DNA of 39,737 nucleotides from Ophiothrix spiculata (lineage: Eukaryota; Echinodermata; Ophiuroidea; Amphilepidida; Ophiotrichidae), in NCBI GenBank assembly GCA_000969725.1, contig JXSR01S010335.1. One strand, 5' to 3'. Below are positions 10,495-21,947 of the stretch, piece after piece. The position numbers were made by a program, and so were the translations under genes. The notes under the pieces were generated by a model. It did no database searches, was not told the DNA's origin, and saw nothing but the letters and a program-made list of their open reading frames with translations. Positions within the stretch are counted from its first letter, which is position 1. Each line of letters begins with the position of its first letter.

Positions 10495-13027
10495 CATATT
10501 AAGGGGCAAGATGAGGTTGGAGGGCCAAAAATGTTTACTGAGTATTGCATTTAACATAGAGAGAAAAAATACCTTTTTATTACTTTTTGTTTGACCAAAA
10601 TCTGAGTTATGGTCGAAAATATAACTTTGTAAAGAAAAATCGGATTAAATTTTATTTCTTAGGTATTTTATTGTTTTCTCAAGATGTAGTTTTTAAAATC
10701 TTATCCCTTTTATATATTTCATAATTGACAATTAAAGTGAAACAGTATGAGAGTCATACATAATAAGCTATAATGTAAATGGCATAAACAAATATTTAAG
10801 AATGTTACCGTCGGTGTTGTTAGCATTGGAAGTCTGATTTTTTCATTTGTAATTCCTTTAGTATTTTTTTGTTACAATCTAGCAATATCTGAACAAGATC
10901 GGATGATCAAAACTGCGTAAATTTATGAGATTATATAAAAAAAAACGTCAATATTTTTTGAGAAAACTGTTGACGCCATTTTAAAGATGTTTTTGTAAAC
11001 GAAATCATTAGTCAAGGAAAATATATATTAGAGACTTCACATTTGTATGTCAAAAATTGTGATGGTTAAATTGGTTCAATTGCCATGTGTAAGAATGCAA
11101 AATTTCCCATTGAACAAAAGATTATGCTATCCTCGATTTTTTTTTTCATTTATTTGCATTTTTGTTTATATATTTCTTTGTTTGCGCACTTGTTTGCTCA
11201 GTATTTATTTATTCGAGTTTTATTTATGTATTTATTTGTTATCATATTATTTATTCAGTTTGTGTATTTGATTGTTTACTTATTGTTTGTTAATGTATCT
11301 TTTTGTTTGTATTTGCTTGCCCACTCGCTTGTTTGTTTATTTACTTATACATTATTTATCAATTTATTTTGTTATATTTAGTTATTTATTATCATTTTAG
11401 ACTTGATAGTTCTATTGTATATTTGTGTGCTTGATCGCTCGCTCGCTTGTTAATTTTATTACTTATTTATTTGTTTTATTTATTTACTTATTTATTTATT
11501 ATTTAATTAACTTATTTATTTATTTATATATTTTTCATTTTTTTATATGTTTGCTTGCTTGGTTGCTTGTTTACTTGTTTGTTTGCTTGCTTGCTTGTTC
11601 GCTCGCATTTTATTTATTAGTATTATCAGATTTTTTGTTATCTTCTAGTGTTTTAATATTTTTTGTTTGTCAGTTTGTTTGCTTGCCTACTTGTTTATTT
11701 GTTGTTTAGTTTATTTATTAATTATCATCATTGATTTATTATTTATTTGTTTATTTTCTTCCTATTTATTTATTACTTATACATTATTTACTTATCAATT
11801 TAATTTGTTATTTAGTTATTTATTTACATTTTAGACTTAATTAATTCTATTGTATATTTGTTTGCTTGATCGCTCGCTCGCTTGTTAATTTTATTACTTA
11901 TTTATTTGTTTTATTTATTTACTTATCTATTTATTATATTAAATTATTTAATTCTTTATATATTTTTTTTAATGTTTGTTTGCTTGCTTGTTTACTTGTT
12001 TGTTTGCTTGCTTGCTTGTCGTTTGTTTGTTTGTTTGTTTATTCGTTTGTTTGCTTGTTTATTAGTGTTATCAGATTTCATGTTATCTTCCATGTGTTCT
12101 AATATTTTATTAATTTGTTTGTTTGCATTCTTGTGTGTTGTTTATTTATGATTTATTTATACGTCTGTTTATTTTCTTGCTTGTTTGTATAGTCATTTAT
12201 TTGTTTGACTTTTTTTAAGTTTATATATTTTTTATATATTCATTTATCGGTCATCAGATTCTATGTTATCTTTGATTTTAATTTTTCATTTATTTTTCTA
12301 TTTATTCATTTGTTTGTCTATTTATTTAAATTTTAATCTTAATATTTCTGTTCTCTGTTTTTAATCTCAAAGAAACATTTCGTTTCCTAAAATGCTGCAA
12401 CTACTTTGAATCGCGAGATATATGAATGAAATATTTTTCAAGAAATATGTGTATGAAATAATAACAGGATTAATTATGCATCCAATATATACATTGGTAA
12501 AATGTGATCGCCATCCTTCCATAATTCGCCACCACCGTGACATTTCGTCAATACGACACCACAGTAATGCCTTTGTCAGATTGGCGTATATAAGTTAAAC
12601 AAATTTGTTCTAATTTATTGTAAGAATAAATTTTGAAAACAAAAATGTAACTCCCAACTTCAATTTCTTTGACGACAGCCAGTTGCAAAAACGGTAGCTT
12701 CACCAAGTTTAAAGGGAATATAGTAAGAGTTTTGACATAATTATTGGAGCGTCTTCGAATGGAATTGAGATTGGAGTCACATTACCCGTATTCTGTGTTT
12801 TATTATTTTGTATTTTGTTCCAATGTTACGATACTGCATTACTTGAAAGGCTTAATAGTGCATCTGACAACTTCTAGCTAAACTGAACTGAAATAAGGAT
12901 AAAACCTTTTTTTACAACCAATAATTTTATGTACTAACATGAATGACGCACGTATCATGCTTGTATAGTATGAAATTCTGAATCATAGTTACTATATTAA
13001 TTTTTTTATAGTTTAATTATTCGACAA
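10495..13027 (+). repeat. Left arm of a giant inverted repeat
   Basis: This arm matches 14,316-16,137 in reverse complement along its whole length. Anchors are the outer GGCAAGATGAGG block (10,505), the TATGGTCGAAAATATAACTT block (10,608), GACGCCATTTTAAAGATG (10,971), CTTCGAATGGAATTGAGATT (12,752), and the inner GACGCACGTATCATGCTTGT (12,944). Symmetry ends near TTCGACA at 13,027. The arm is about 700 bp longer than its partner, mostly because of an expanded TTTA/TTTG tract. No gene is recognised in it. Confidence 0.88.
11130..12340 (+). repeat. TTTA/TTTG/CTTG low-complexity tract with an internal duplication
   Basis: Interrupted tetranucleotide repeat. A roughly 310-bp segment starting TCTATTGTATATTTG near 11,411 recurs near 11,850, including the distinctive GATCGCTCGCTCGCTTG. 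The right arm has only one equivalent of this segment. The Leu/Phe/Tyr-rich open frames here are products of the repeat. Confidence 0.8.
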
Positions 13028-13401
13028 GATAAAATGGTAATCGGAGTTGAAATTTCTGTGCCCTTTGTATACAAAAACTGATTCGATAACCACGGGGTCC
13101 ATTAGAACAATTTCTTCAAATTGAGCGATGCTGTTATGTGTCCTTTTAAGCCAATAAGGTAATGGAAGTTACGATGGTTTCATGAAAATGGTGTCATTAC
13201 TACTGAAAATGTATTTCTATGAACTTTTCACTTTAGATCATTGCCTTAAGGAATCCTAAGTTTACTTTTTTCATTAATAAATTCGAAAAAACTTGAAAAT
13301 GCTTTATTAAAACAAGCAAATGTTTTTCCGTTACAAATGACATCATTTCATGATTTTTTTAATAAGATTAAAAGGGTACCTCACGTACTTAAGAGTGGTG
13401 C
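13028..13401. other. Unique spacer in the palindrome loop
   Basis: Single-copy AT-rich sequence between the left arm and the minisatellite. No gene or RNA is seen. It has no counterpart on the right side, where the minisatellite touches the arm directly. Confidence 0.5.
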
Positions 13402-14315
13402 CCCTAGGTAGGTAAGAGGGGGTGCCCCCAACAGGTAGGTAAGAGGGGGTGCCCCCCCACAGGTAGGTAAGAGGGGGTGCCCCCCCACAGGTAGGTAAGA
13501 GGGGGTGCCCCCCACAGGTAGGTAAGAGGGGGTGCCCCCACACAGGTAGGTAAGAGGGGGTGCCCCCACAGGTAGGTATAATAGTGCCCCCCACAGGTAG
13601 GTAATATGGGGTGCCCCCCCCCACAGGTAGGTAAGAGGGGGTGCCCCACAGGTAGGTAAGAGGGGTTGTCCCCCACAGGTAGGTAAGAGGGGGTTCCCCC
13701 CAAGGTAGGTAAGAGGGGGTTCCCCCCAAGGTAGGTAAGAGGGGGTTCCCCACTAGTAGGTAAGAGGGGGTGCCCCCAGACAGGTAGGTAAGAGGGGGTG
13801 CCCCCCCACAGGTAGGTAAGAGGGGCTGCCCCCCACAGGTAGGTAAGAGGGGCTGCCCCCCACAGGTAGGTAAGAGGGGGTGCCCCCCACAGGTAGGTAA
13901 GAGGGGGTGCCCCCCACAGGTAGGTAAGAGGGGGTGCCCCACAGGTAGGTAAGACGGGGTGCCCCCACAGGTAGGTAAGAGGGGGTGCCCCCCCCCCACA
14001 GGTAGGTAAGAGGGGGTGCCCCCCACAGGTAGGAAAGAGGTGGTGCCCTCCACAGGTAGGTAAGAGGGGGTGCCCCCCCCCACAGGTAGGTAATATGGGG
14101 TGCCCCCCACAGGTAGGTAAGAGGGGTTGTCCCCCACAGGTAGGTAAGAGGGGGTTCCCCCCAAGGCAGGTAAGAGGGGGTTCCCCACTGGTAGGTAAGA
14201 GGGGGTGCCCCCAGACAGGTAGGTAAGAGGGGGTGCCCCCCCCCCCCTAGGTAAGAGGGGCTGCCCCCCACAGGTAGGTAAGAGGGGCTGCCCCCCACAG
14301 GTAGGTAAGAGGGGC
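13402..14315 (+). repeat. G/C-rich minisatellite, about 30 units of 24-34 bp
   Basis: The unit is roughly CAGGTAGGTAAGAGGGGG followed by TGCCCCCCACA. The C-run length varies most. Each unit carries CAG|GTAGGT and TAG|GTAAGA, both resembling 5' splice donors, and a G5-TG-C5 stretch that can self-pair. Variant units recur in the same order in two blocks (about 13,598-13,865 and 14,089-14,315), showing block duplication. On the minus strand all three frames stay open for long distances, giving (PSYLPVGGT)n-like translations. That reflects a stop-free unit and is not evidence of a protein. Confidence 0.95.
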
Positions 14316-16137
14316 TGTCGAGTAATTAATGAAACTATAAACAATTAACATAGTAACTATGATTCAGAATTTCATGCTACAAGCATGATACGTGCGTCAT
14401 TCATGTAAGTACATAAAATTGTTCGTTGTAAAAAATGCTTTTTCTCTTTTCAGGTCAGTTTAGCTAGAAGTTGTCAGATGAACAATTAAGTATCGTAACA
14501 GCATTAAAACAAAATACAACATAATAAAACACAGATTACGAGTAATGTGACCCCAATCTCAATTCCATTCGAAGACGCTCTAATAATTATGTCAAAATTC
14601 TTACTATATTCTTGGTGAAACTTGCGTTTTTGGCAACTGGCTGTCGTCAAAGAAATTGAAGTTGGAGTTACATTTTTGTTTTCAGAATTTATTCTTACAA
14701 TAAATTAGAACAAATTTGTTTAACTTATATACGCCAATCCGACAAAGGCATTACTGTGGTGGCATCTTGAAGAAATGTCACGGTGTGGGGAGATAAGGAA
14801 GGATGGCGATCACATTCACCAGTGTATGTATAATGCATGGTCCTGTTATTATTTCATACAAATATTTCGTAAAAAATGATTTCATTCAAATATCTTGAGA
14901 TTCAAATATTTGCAGTATTCTAGCGGGAAACAAAACGTTTCTTTGATATTCAAAATAGAGAACAGAAATATTAATAATATATAGATAAACTTAAAAACAA
15001 TCAAACAAATTAATGAATATACAAACAAGCATGAAAATAAACTGACGAATAAATGAATTATAAATAAACAACAAACGCAAGGACGCAAACAAACAAATTA
15101 ATAAAATATTAAAACACTAGAAGATAACAAAAAATATGATAACACTAATAAATAAATAGATAAAATGCGAACGAACAAGCAAGTAAACAAACAAGTAAAC
15201 AAGCAAGCAAGCAAACAAATAAAAACATATATAAAAAGCAAATTAATTAAACAAATAATTAACTAAATTGCAAAATAGATTGATAAGTAAATAAACAGAC
15301 AAGCGAGTGGGCAATCAAATACAAACAAAAAGATACATAAACAAACAACAAGTAAGCAAACAAATACACAAACTAACTAAATAAATAATAGGATAACAAA
15401 TAAATACAAAATAAAAATCGAATAAATAAATGCTGAACAAACAAGTGCGCAAAACAAATAAATATATGAATAAACAAGCAAATAAATCAAGGATAGCATG
15501 AAATTGCATGTTCAATGGGAAATGTTGCATACTTACACATGACAATTAAACCATCACAATTTTTGACATACAAATGTGAAGTCTCTAATATATATTATCC
15601 TTGACTAATGATTTCGTTTACAGACACATCTTCAAAATGGCGTCAACAGTTTTCTTCAAAAATATTGACTTTTTTGTAATCTCATAAATGTACGCAGTTT
15701 GGCCTCATCCGATCTTGTTCAGATATTGCTCAAAATTACTTATTAAGCAATTACAAAAGAAAAATCAGACTTCCAATGCTAACAGCACCAACGGTAACAT
15801 AGTCTTAAATATTTGTTTATGCCATTTACATTATAACTTTAACATATATGACGCTCATATTGTTTCACTTTAATTGTCAATAATAAAATATATAAAAGGG
15901 ATCAAATGTTCAAAGCCACATCTTGAAAAAAACAATTATGTATAGAAGTTGGGAAGTAGCATTGCTATAGGAGTAACATATGCGATTTTGCTTTACAAAG
16001 TTATATTTTCGACCATAACTTTTGAAGAGAACCCCCGATTTTGGTCAAACAAAAAGTAATAAAAGGGTAATTTCCTCTCTATATTAATATGCAATAATTA
16101 TTTTTTGGCCCTCCGAACCTCATCTTGATCCTTAAAG
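14316..16137 (-). repeat. Right arm of the giant inverted repeat
   Basis: Reverse-complement partner of 10,495-13,027. It starts directly at the last minisatellite unit (TGTCGAGTAATTAATG) and ends near CCTCATCTTGATCCTTAAAG. The AAAC/AAAT tract at 14,950-15,480 is the complement of the TTTG/TTTA tract but shorter. By eye the arms look mostly matched outside the tetranucleotide tract, with scattered small indels. Open frames such as 15,688-15,873 are not supported as genes. Confidence 0.88.
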
Positions 16138-17256
16138 TAAACATGGTTATAACCATCATAGCAAAACCCATTGATTCGTCTCACCCATCTAAGAAGGTTG
16201 TTTTAAGGCTCGGAGAATTACCAACGTCTCTACAAAAGCGTTTTGTTATGTATCACTTACTCCCGGCACTTACTCTATTAAAAAGAAAAATGCCCTACTT
16301 ATGATCTGATCTAATCTAACAATGCGTCAAGCAGCAAAACTTAAATTCCTGTGTAAGTTCAATTGCAGGTAAATTAAACTCTAATTCTAAAGCTAAACGT
16401 TTTAGTAAGCAATAAACGCTTTAGCGTGACAAGATATTTAATAACAGTAGTCTCGCTTACAGCTTGTCGAATGAGCTGTTTAATAAGTTACATTTGAAGA
16501 AAAATATTAACGTTGGCTGGGCAAGCAGGGCTCGGTGGGCGGAGTAACGGGTCGTGGTTTACGCTACTCACGAACGCCAACACTTGTACTTGATGTTGGC
16601 ACTCGTCAACACCGATTGGTGCTTGCTCATTTTTCCCTACATGAATTTTTATGTTGTGAGGGCCTTGAATGAATTCTGCAGATCACGGATTTTGAATATT
16701 AAATTTGACGCTACGGCATATTTAATCAACGCGTGTAATTACGCCAGCGCAGTTTGCTGATGTGGGTGTTCCCATTGACGAGAGGATTACACTTAGAGTA
16801 CATTCAAAGCCATTGCGATCTGTGTATCTCATTGAAATGCACAATACTTGTACACTACACTCATCATTTCCCGATGGAGGAAATTATTAAATAAAACATC
16901 CCACCGAATTGGAAATCATCTTACACACAATCATTATAAAAACCGGTGCTTTGAGCCGCACATGTGTCTTGCTGAGCTAGATGCCACCACATCAAGGACC
17001 TTGGTTTTCCTCCTTGTTCTGGATATCTTGTAGTGACTTTACATAAGTCAACTTGGTAACTCACTAAACTTGTTATATTGGTGAGGAGAGGCAACATTGG
17101 ATTTAGACTCTTATTTCTACTGTCGACTTGCGAGCGACTTGGCTTTTGGGAGCTCCATTGAGCCTCAGGTCTGTCGGCGCGATCTTCTAGGAAACTGCGA
17201 CCCTTTGAGACACTTAGATTTTTGCCACAGAGCACAGTTACTACCAAACTATAGAA
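16138..17256 (+). promoter_or_regulatory. FABP upstream region with promoter-like motifs
   Basis: Base composition becomes less AT-rich here. A GC-box-like GGGCGG lies near 16,538, an inverted CCAAT box (GATTGG) near 16,613, and a weak TATA-like TTATATT near 17,071. No transcription start can be placed. A 5' UTR intron is possible: a branch-like TTACTAC followed by CTATAG lies just before the ATG at 17,257. The short open frames on both strands show no conserved coding features. Confidence 0.3.
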
Positions 17257-17676
17257 ATGCCTGGCGACGATAACATGTCTGTGTTTTATGGTAAGTGGAA
17301 GTTGGATCGCAGCGAAAATTTTGAAGAGTATTTGAAACGAATGGGTGTCATGCTCCCGATGCGAAAGGCTGCCTCTATGATGACGCCAACATGTGATATT
17401 GATGTGAAAGGGGGCGACTTCACCATTAAGATGAACGTTCCTGTCATTACATTGCACGTGCAGAAATTCACCATTGGTCAGCCCTTCGACGATCTTCTGC
17501 CAGATGGCACCAAGCAAAATAGCATAGTAACACAAGAAGGCAATTCGCTGGTCTTCAGAGAGGTTGAGAAATCAGATCCACCACATCTGGTCACACGTGA
17601 AGTCCAAGGAGACGAGATGGTTATGACATGCGTCAAAGGCGACGTCACCTGTAGACGCATTTTTAAGCGCCTATGA
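17257..17676 (+). CDS. Fatty acid-binding protein (iLBP/FABP family), single exon
   Basis: A 139-residue intact open frame. Family members bind fatty acids or retinoids inside a ten-stranded beta barrel in the cytoplasm and ferry them to membranes or the nucleus. Residues 12-29 (GKWKLDRSENFEEYLKRM) fit the FABP signature. The helical lid follows: NFEEYLKRMGV, then LPMRKAAS. The C-terminal strands include VTREV (Arg114) and CRRIF (Arg134-Ile-Phe136), matching the family's Arg and Arg-x-Tyr ligand carboxylate site but with Phe for Tyr. Lys27, Arg36 and Lys37 fall where FABP4 has its three-residue nuclear-localisation patch, counting from Met7. Met7 (17,275) aligns with the usual family start; Met1 is in good context (A at -3) and gives six extra residues. 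Vertebrate FABP genes have three introns; none is present, so this is a retrogene or an intron-loss gene. The exact subtype (FABP versus CRABP-like) is not determined. Confidence 0.93.
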   Translation: MPGDDNMSVFYGKWKLDRSENFEEYLKRMGVMLPMRKAASMMTPTCDIDVKGGDFTIKMNVPVITLHVQKFTIGQPFDDLLPDGTKQNSIVTQEGNSLVFREVEKSDPPHLVTREVQGDEMVMTCVKGDVTCRRIFKRL

Positions 17677-19118
17677 ACTTCAGCGGAAATTTGTCTGGAA
17701 ACGGCCTAGCCGAGCCAGAATGGAACCGCAAGCATATATGATCTTCAGTACCGCACCATTAGCTGTTTGTCGGAAATCTATCCGCGAATCCGATAGACAG
17801 TTTACGCAAACGCCTGCTTTATAGTCTTTACGTTCTGGTTATCGAAACCAGTCTATACCAAAGCCAAGGACACTTTATTATGACACAATGTACTTTTTTG
17901 AAAAAAAAAAAAAGAGGTTTGATTATTTAAGGAGATGTTGATTTTGTTTCTGTCGCTAAAGTGAAGGAATGGGATGCAAAATGTGACAGCATTGCGGACA
18001 GAGTGCCTATTAAGTTCATCTTTAAGTTTGAAAACTGATATCTTGCTAACTTTTGCACTAATTAACTTGTAAATGTAACTCCGTGTAACTGGTATACAAA
18101 AGTTTCGTGTGACTGTGAAACAGTGCCGAAATTCAAATATTGCATCTGTGCGCATATCGCATCGCATCTTTCTCTCGGTGTCTCTTGCAAGGAAAAAAAC
18201 AAGCATCAATGGAACTGCAGCTGTGTAAAGCAATGAACTTGTAATAATGTCTGTACATTGTCTATATTATATAAAATATATGTATATGTTTTGAAAAACC
18301 TTATTTTAGGTTGGAAACAATTCGCATCAAATGCGAGTTGAAAAAGATGTATTTATTCTTATCATAAATGATACTCAAAATAATCTTCTAGTATTAGTAT
18401 TTGCAAATATCGTAGTTAGTATAATGTAGCGTTTAATTAACACAGTTAACATGGTTAAAGTCCAGCCAGTTCAGAATCACGTGCGATTTTGGAATAGCAA
18501 TGAAATTGATAGCGCGACTAAAGACATTCCTAACATAGTGCACTGACCCAGTATTGAGTATAGATGCTATTAGAGTAATGTATATTTCTAAACGCTTGTA
18601 ATTTTATAGAGTGCAAAATGTATTTTGCAATATTTTCATTAGTATAGCGTTTACTGATAATTTTCTATGCATAAAATGTTTATGTGACAAAAATGATCAT
18701 GTAATCAAAATGATCGAAGTAATGATGTTATAATTGTGATGAATTAGGGACTGGGCGCAAATTATTATTCAATCTGACTAAGATTAAAGTGACGAAAACA
18801 TCAGTGTTCTCTTCTGTTTCTAAAATACATAACATATATACATAATTTTGAAAATGACAAAATATTTTACTAGAAATTAACACTGAGGAATTAAATATTA
18901 ATAGGTTGTTACTTTCACAATAGCTTCTTTATAGAAATTCCAAAATTTTGTATGAGGTAAAACACGTTATGTTGCTTTCGTCTTTTATGGTTTTATAAGG
19001 TGAAGCATCTTATGCACAAATTCAGCCTTGATTCAAAAGTATATACAGCTATTTTTTCAAAGAATCTTAATCACATGTTTTAAGTTTCAAGAAGATGTAC
19101 TCAAGTAACTTAACACTT
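17677..19118 (+). other. FABP 3' flank, no further gene
   Basis: The likely 3' UTR begins here. A run of 13 A (17,901-17,913) lies 225 bp after the stop and could be the tail of a retroposed transcript, but no AATAAA precedes it. A weak ATTAAA occurs at 18,783. The rest is AT-rich with no open frame of coding character. Confidence 0.4.
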
Positions 19119-19418
19119 AAAGGAGTTCGGAACATGTGTAAATATGTGTTAAAATACGTCGAAGAACCAATTAATTGCAAATCAAGCCAAACAAAACATT
19201 TTTGACACTTCTATATAGTAGAAACTATGAAAAAAATAACACCGAGACAGTTTTCGAAAAAATACTATATATTTCTAAAAACGATGTTTTAGGTAAACTT
19301 TCAAGCTATGAATAGAATCTCATTTCCAAAATGGTAGCTTTATATATTTTCATTTAAAATGATAAGTTTTCAAGTTATGATTAAAAAAAATAAATTGTAA
19401 TGCTCCGAACCCCTTTAG
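19119..19418. mobile_element. MITE-like element, about 300 bp
   Basis: The left end AAAGGAGTTCGGAACAT is matched inverted by ATGCTCCGAACCCCTTT at the right end (two mismatches over 17 bp). The interior is AT-rich and non-coding. The target duplication is not resolved. Confidence 0.6.
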
Positions 19419-19964
19419 ATGAGAATAATTGTCTTATTTTTTTTTTAATTTCTACCATGAACATATTCGAATCATTATGTTATTATTATTATGAGTTATG
19501 CCATTTATTACTAGAGTATTACAACTTGTACAAAGTAACAAATTCAATATAAATTCCTCGAGTGGTTTAATTTCAAAATCGCAAATTGTCATACATAACT
19601 TTGAAATGACACAATTATTTACTGGCAAATAACGGGAAAGATCCAAACATGTAACTTTCACTTGGCTTTATTATTGCTTTTTGATTGGAATTGTGTTTAC
19701 CAATCGTCATGCAATGCTTATGTCTTACGGTTTGTATAGCCAGTGTTAGCCATGCAATGCTATACAAACGGAGCAGTGATTCGAAATTTGTCGTAATGCA
19801 AAACTGTACATGCCAGTTTATGCCAAGGAAATATATTAAGGTATTTTCACGTATTACAGATGAGATAAATTTGATTTTTTAACAATTAAAACAAAATCCA
19901 CTGTTAAGATTTAATTGTGAAAATTGCACATCGACAAAGTATGAATGACTACACCTTTCGTAAT
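19419..19964. other. Unassigned AT-rich DNA
   Basis: Only a small imperfect hairpin is seen (GTTTGTATAGC / GCTATACAAAC, about 19,731-19,768). No gene is supported. Confidence 0.4.
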
Positions 19965-20506
19965 ACCTGGTGTCCCAATTAAAAAAGGTTACATGTAGAT
20001 ATAACTTTGGTATAATCACTATATATACTGTAATAAAATGGAAAATGTGATAATGTTTCATAAAAAATAAATGAAACCAATTCTAGTAATTGCATTATGC
20101 AAATTATAGGGATACCTGCATCCGGCTGCATTAAAGATAATAAGCATTTAAACTGCATCAGCCAATCAAAAGTGGTGCGAAAGTTAAAAAATGATGAAAA
20201 AAGAATGTTCAATTTTTAATGGGTAAAACTTGAAAAAGCATAAATTTGGCAAAAAAAGATATTCTATATCAATACGTCCATGGTTTATCTCCTGTACAGA
20301 TCTATACTAAAGTTTGAACAATACAACTAAAATTCATTGAAAAAGAGAATACAAAAATGTTTTGCATTGAATCATGCTATATACTAGTACTACTGTGTTG
20401 AATTTCGTTTAAATTTCACGTTGGTATCAATCTTTGTTGTATTCTTTTCTATATGTAACCGTTTTGGCTGGGACAACTGATTGTTTTACTGCGAAAAAAA
20501 TATTCC

Positions 20507-21109
20507 TACAGGGTGTACCAGAAAAAACCTTACCATCTGTGCGTGTAATTTTCTTGGGTTTACCGGATAGTTCGAAAGTATGTAAAGGTTGCATTTTATA
20601 GCCCACGAATTGAACTTTTTGATACCGTTTGTCTCATTTCAATCGATAATGTACAAAAGTTATGCTTTGTCTCATATTTGAATGTAAAATTTTCTGGTCC
20701 AATTTCACGAGTTTGTAAGTTCCCCTTGAATGAAGCTCTATTGAGTATTGTTATTGATCTGCTCACTCAACCACAACCATATTCACTCATTTATTACGTA
20801 TAGCTCTCTTCTATCTGTGCTGAAAAAATGAACAAATTTGATGTAAAAATAAGACAGATATGATAAATTTTCCAAGGTGACCAATTTTTATTCCACTCAG
20901 AAACACCCCTACTTTATGACCAATAACCATGAAAATGGACCAGATAAAATTCCACCCAAATATTTTATAAAGCATAACTTTTGTTATATACCGTTGATTG
21001 AAATGAATCAAACGGTATCTAAAAGTTCAATACATTGGCTATAAAATGCAATTTTTACATACTTTCTGACTATCCGTTAAACCCAAGAAAATTGCACGCA
21101 AAGATTGTC
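20507..21109. mobile_element. Foldback element inserted in unit 1
   Basis: Unit 3 lacks this block: there ATATTCTTTTTATATTGTCA runs straight through at about 30,720. The two arms (about 20,509-20,712 and 20,935-21,109) are inverted copies with several mismatches, sharing GATACCGTTTG, AAAAGTTATGCTTT and CCCAAGAAAATT. The left end begins TACAGGGTGTACC; the right arm lacks the last 35 or so bases, so that terminus is truncated. Non-coding. Confidence 0.75.
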
Positions 21110-21947
21110 AATAAATTGCAACCAATTTCATTTACTAAAAGAATTGCATGCTTTGTTTAAGAACTGATCTACATTTATCACGCCCAAGATTGTTAATGCA
21201 TGTATTAAGGTCTGTAAGAATATTCAAATTAAAAAACCAAAAGACAATGAAATGCAAGATCTGTCTTTCTCTTTTACTCTAAGCTCCCCTTCTCCCTTAA
21301 CTCCGGTGTATCGTGTTTAAGAGGCTTAAAATAAAACACAAAATGAGGAAAAACAGCATGTAAATAACTGACAGACACAAAGTTCAAGTTACATTGTCGG
21401 AGTACACTAATATTGCCTTCATGCATTTAATCGTCTTCACATACCCATATTCAAGATATAAATGAAAGTTGTATTTTGTGAACAACAAACATAACAAGGG
21501 TATTGGATGCTTTATATTTGCCAGCAAGAGGTTATTGCCCCGAGAAATTGCCTCCTCAACCTTTCGATACCACAGATTACAACGCTGATGTTTCCTTCAA
21601 TATTCGCACCTCGTCGTATTTTCTAGGTCATGTAATGTAAAATGTTTTATCTTTTAATCATATTCTACCCGTGGTTTAATGATCAATTTTGACATCAGGC
21701 AAAGAACCTTTGAATAAATCAAAACCGTATTCTCACTTTGTCTGAACTAATTTATCTGGATGAGTGGAAGACATGCTGACACACATTTGATTTAATTCTG
21801 TTATCTTTTACGTTTACTGATATTGTCAGCATCAACCTTTAAAAAGAGAACCGAAAAGCAAAGTGATGGAGAAAAACATTTTTCTTGATAAGTTATACTT
21901 TCCTTTCAATAGCGATTGTAAATTGTGGGGACAATGCAATTTAATAA

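Noticed and set aside
11047-12151. Several Leu/Phe/Tyr-rich open frames resembling membrane proteins
   Set aside because: They are translations of the TTTA/TTTG/CTTG repeat tract.
13343-14344. 333-codon minus-strand open frame (and overlapping 181- and 99-codon frames) rich in PSYLPVGGT
   Set aside because: It coincides with the minisatellite and is open in several frames because the unit lacks stops. Unit length varies by single C residues, so the frame is not maintained between units.
16921-17535. 204-codon minus-strand open frame
   Set aside because: It is the antisense shadow of the FABP gene and its 5' flank, with no recognisable domain.
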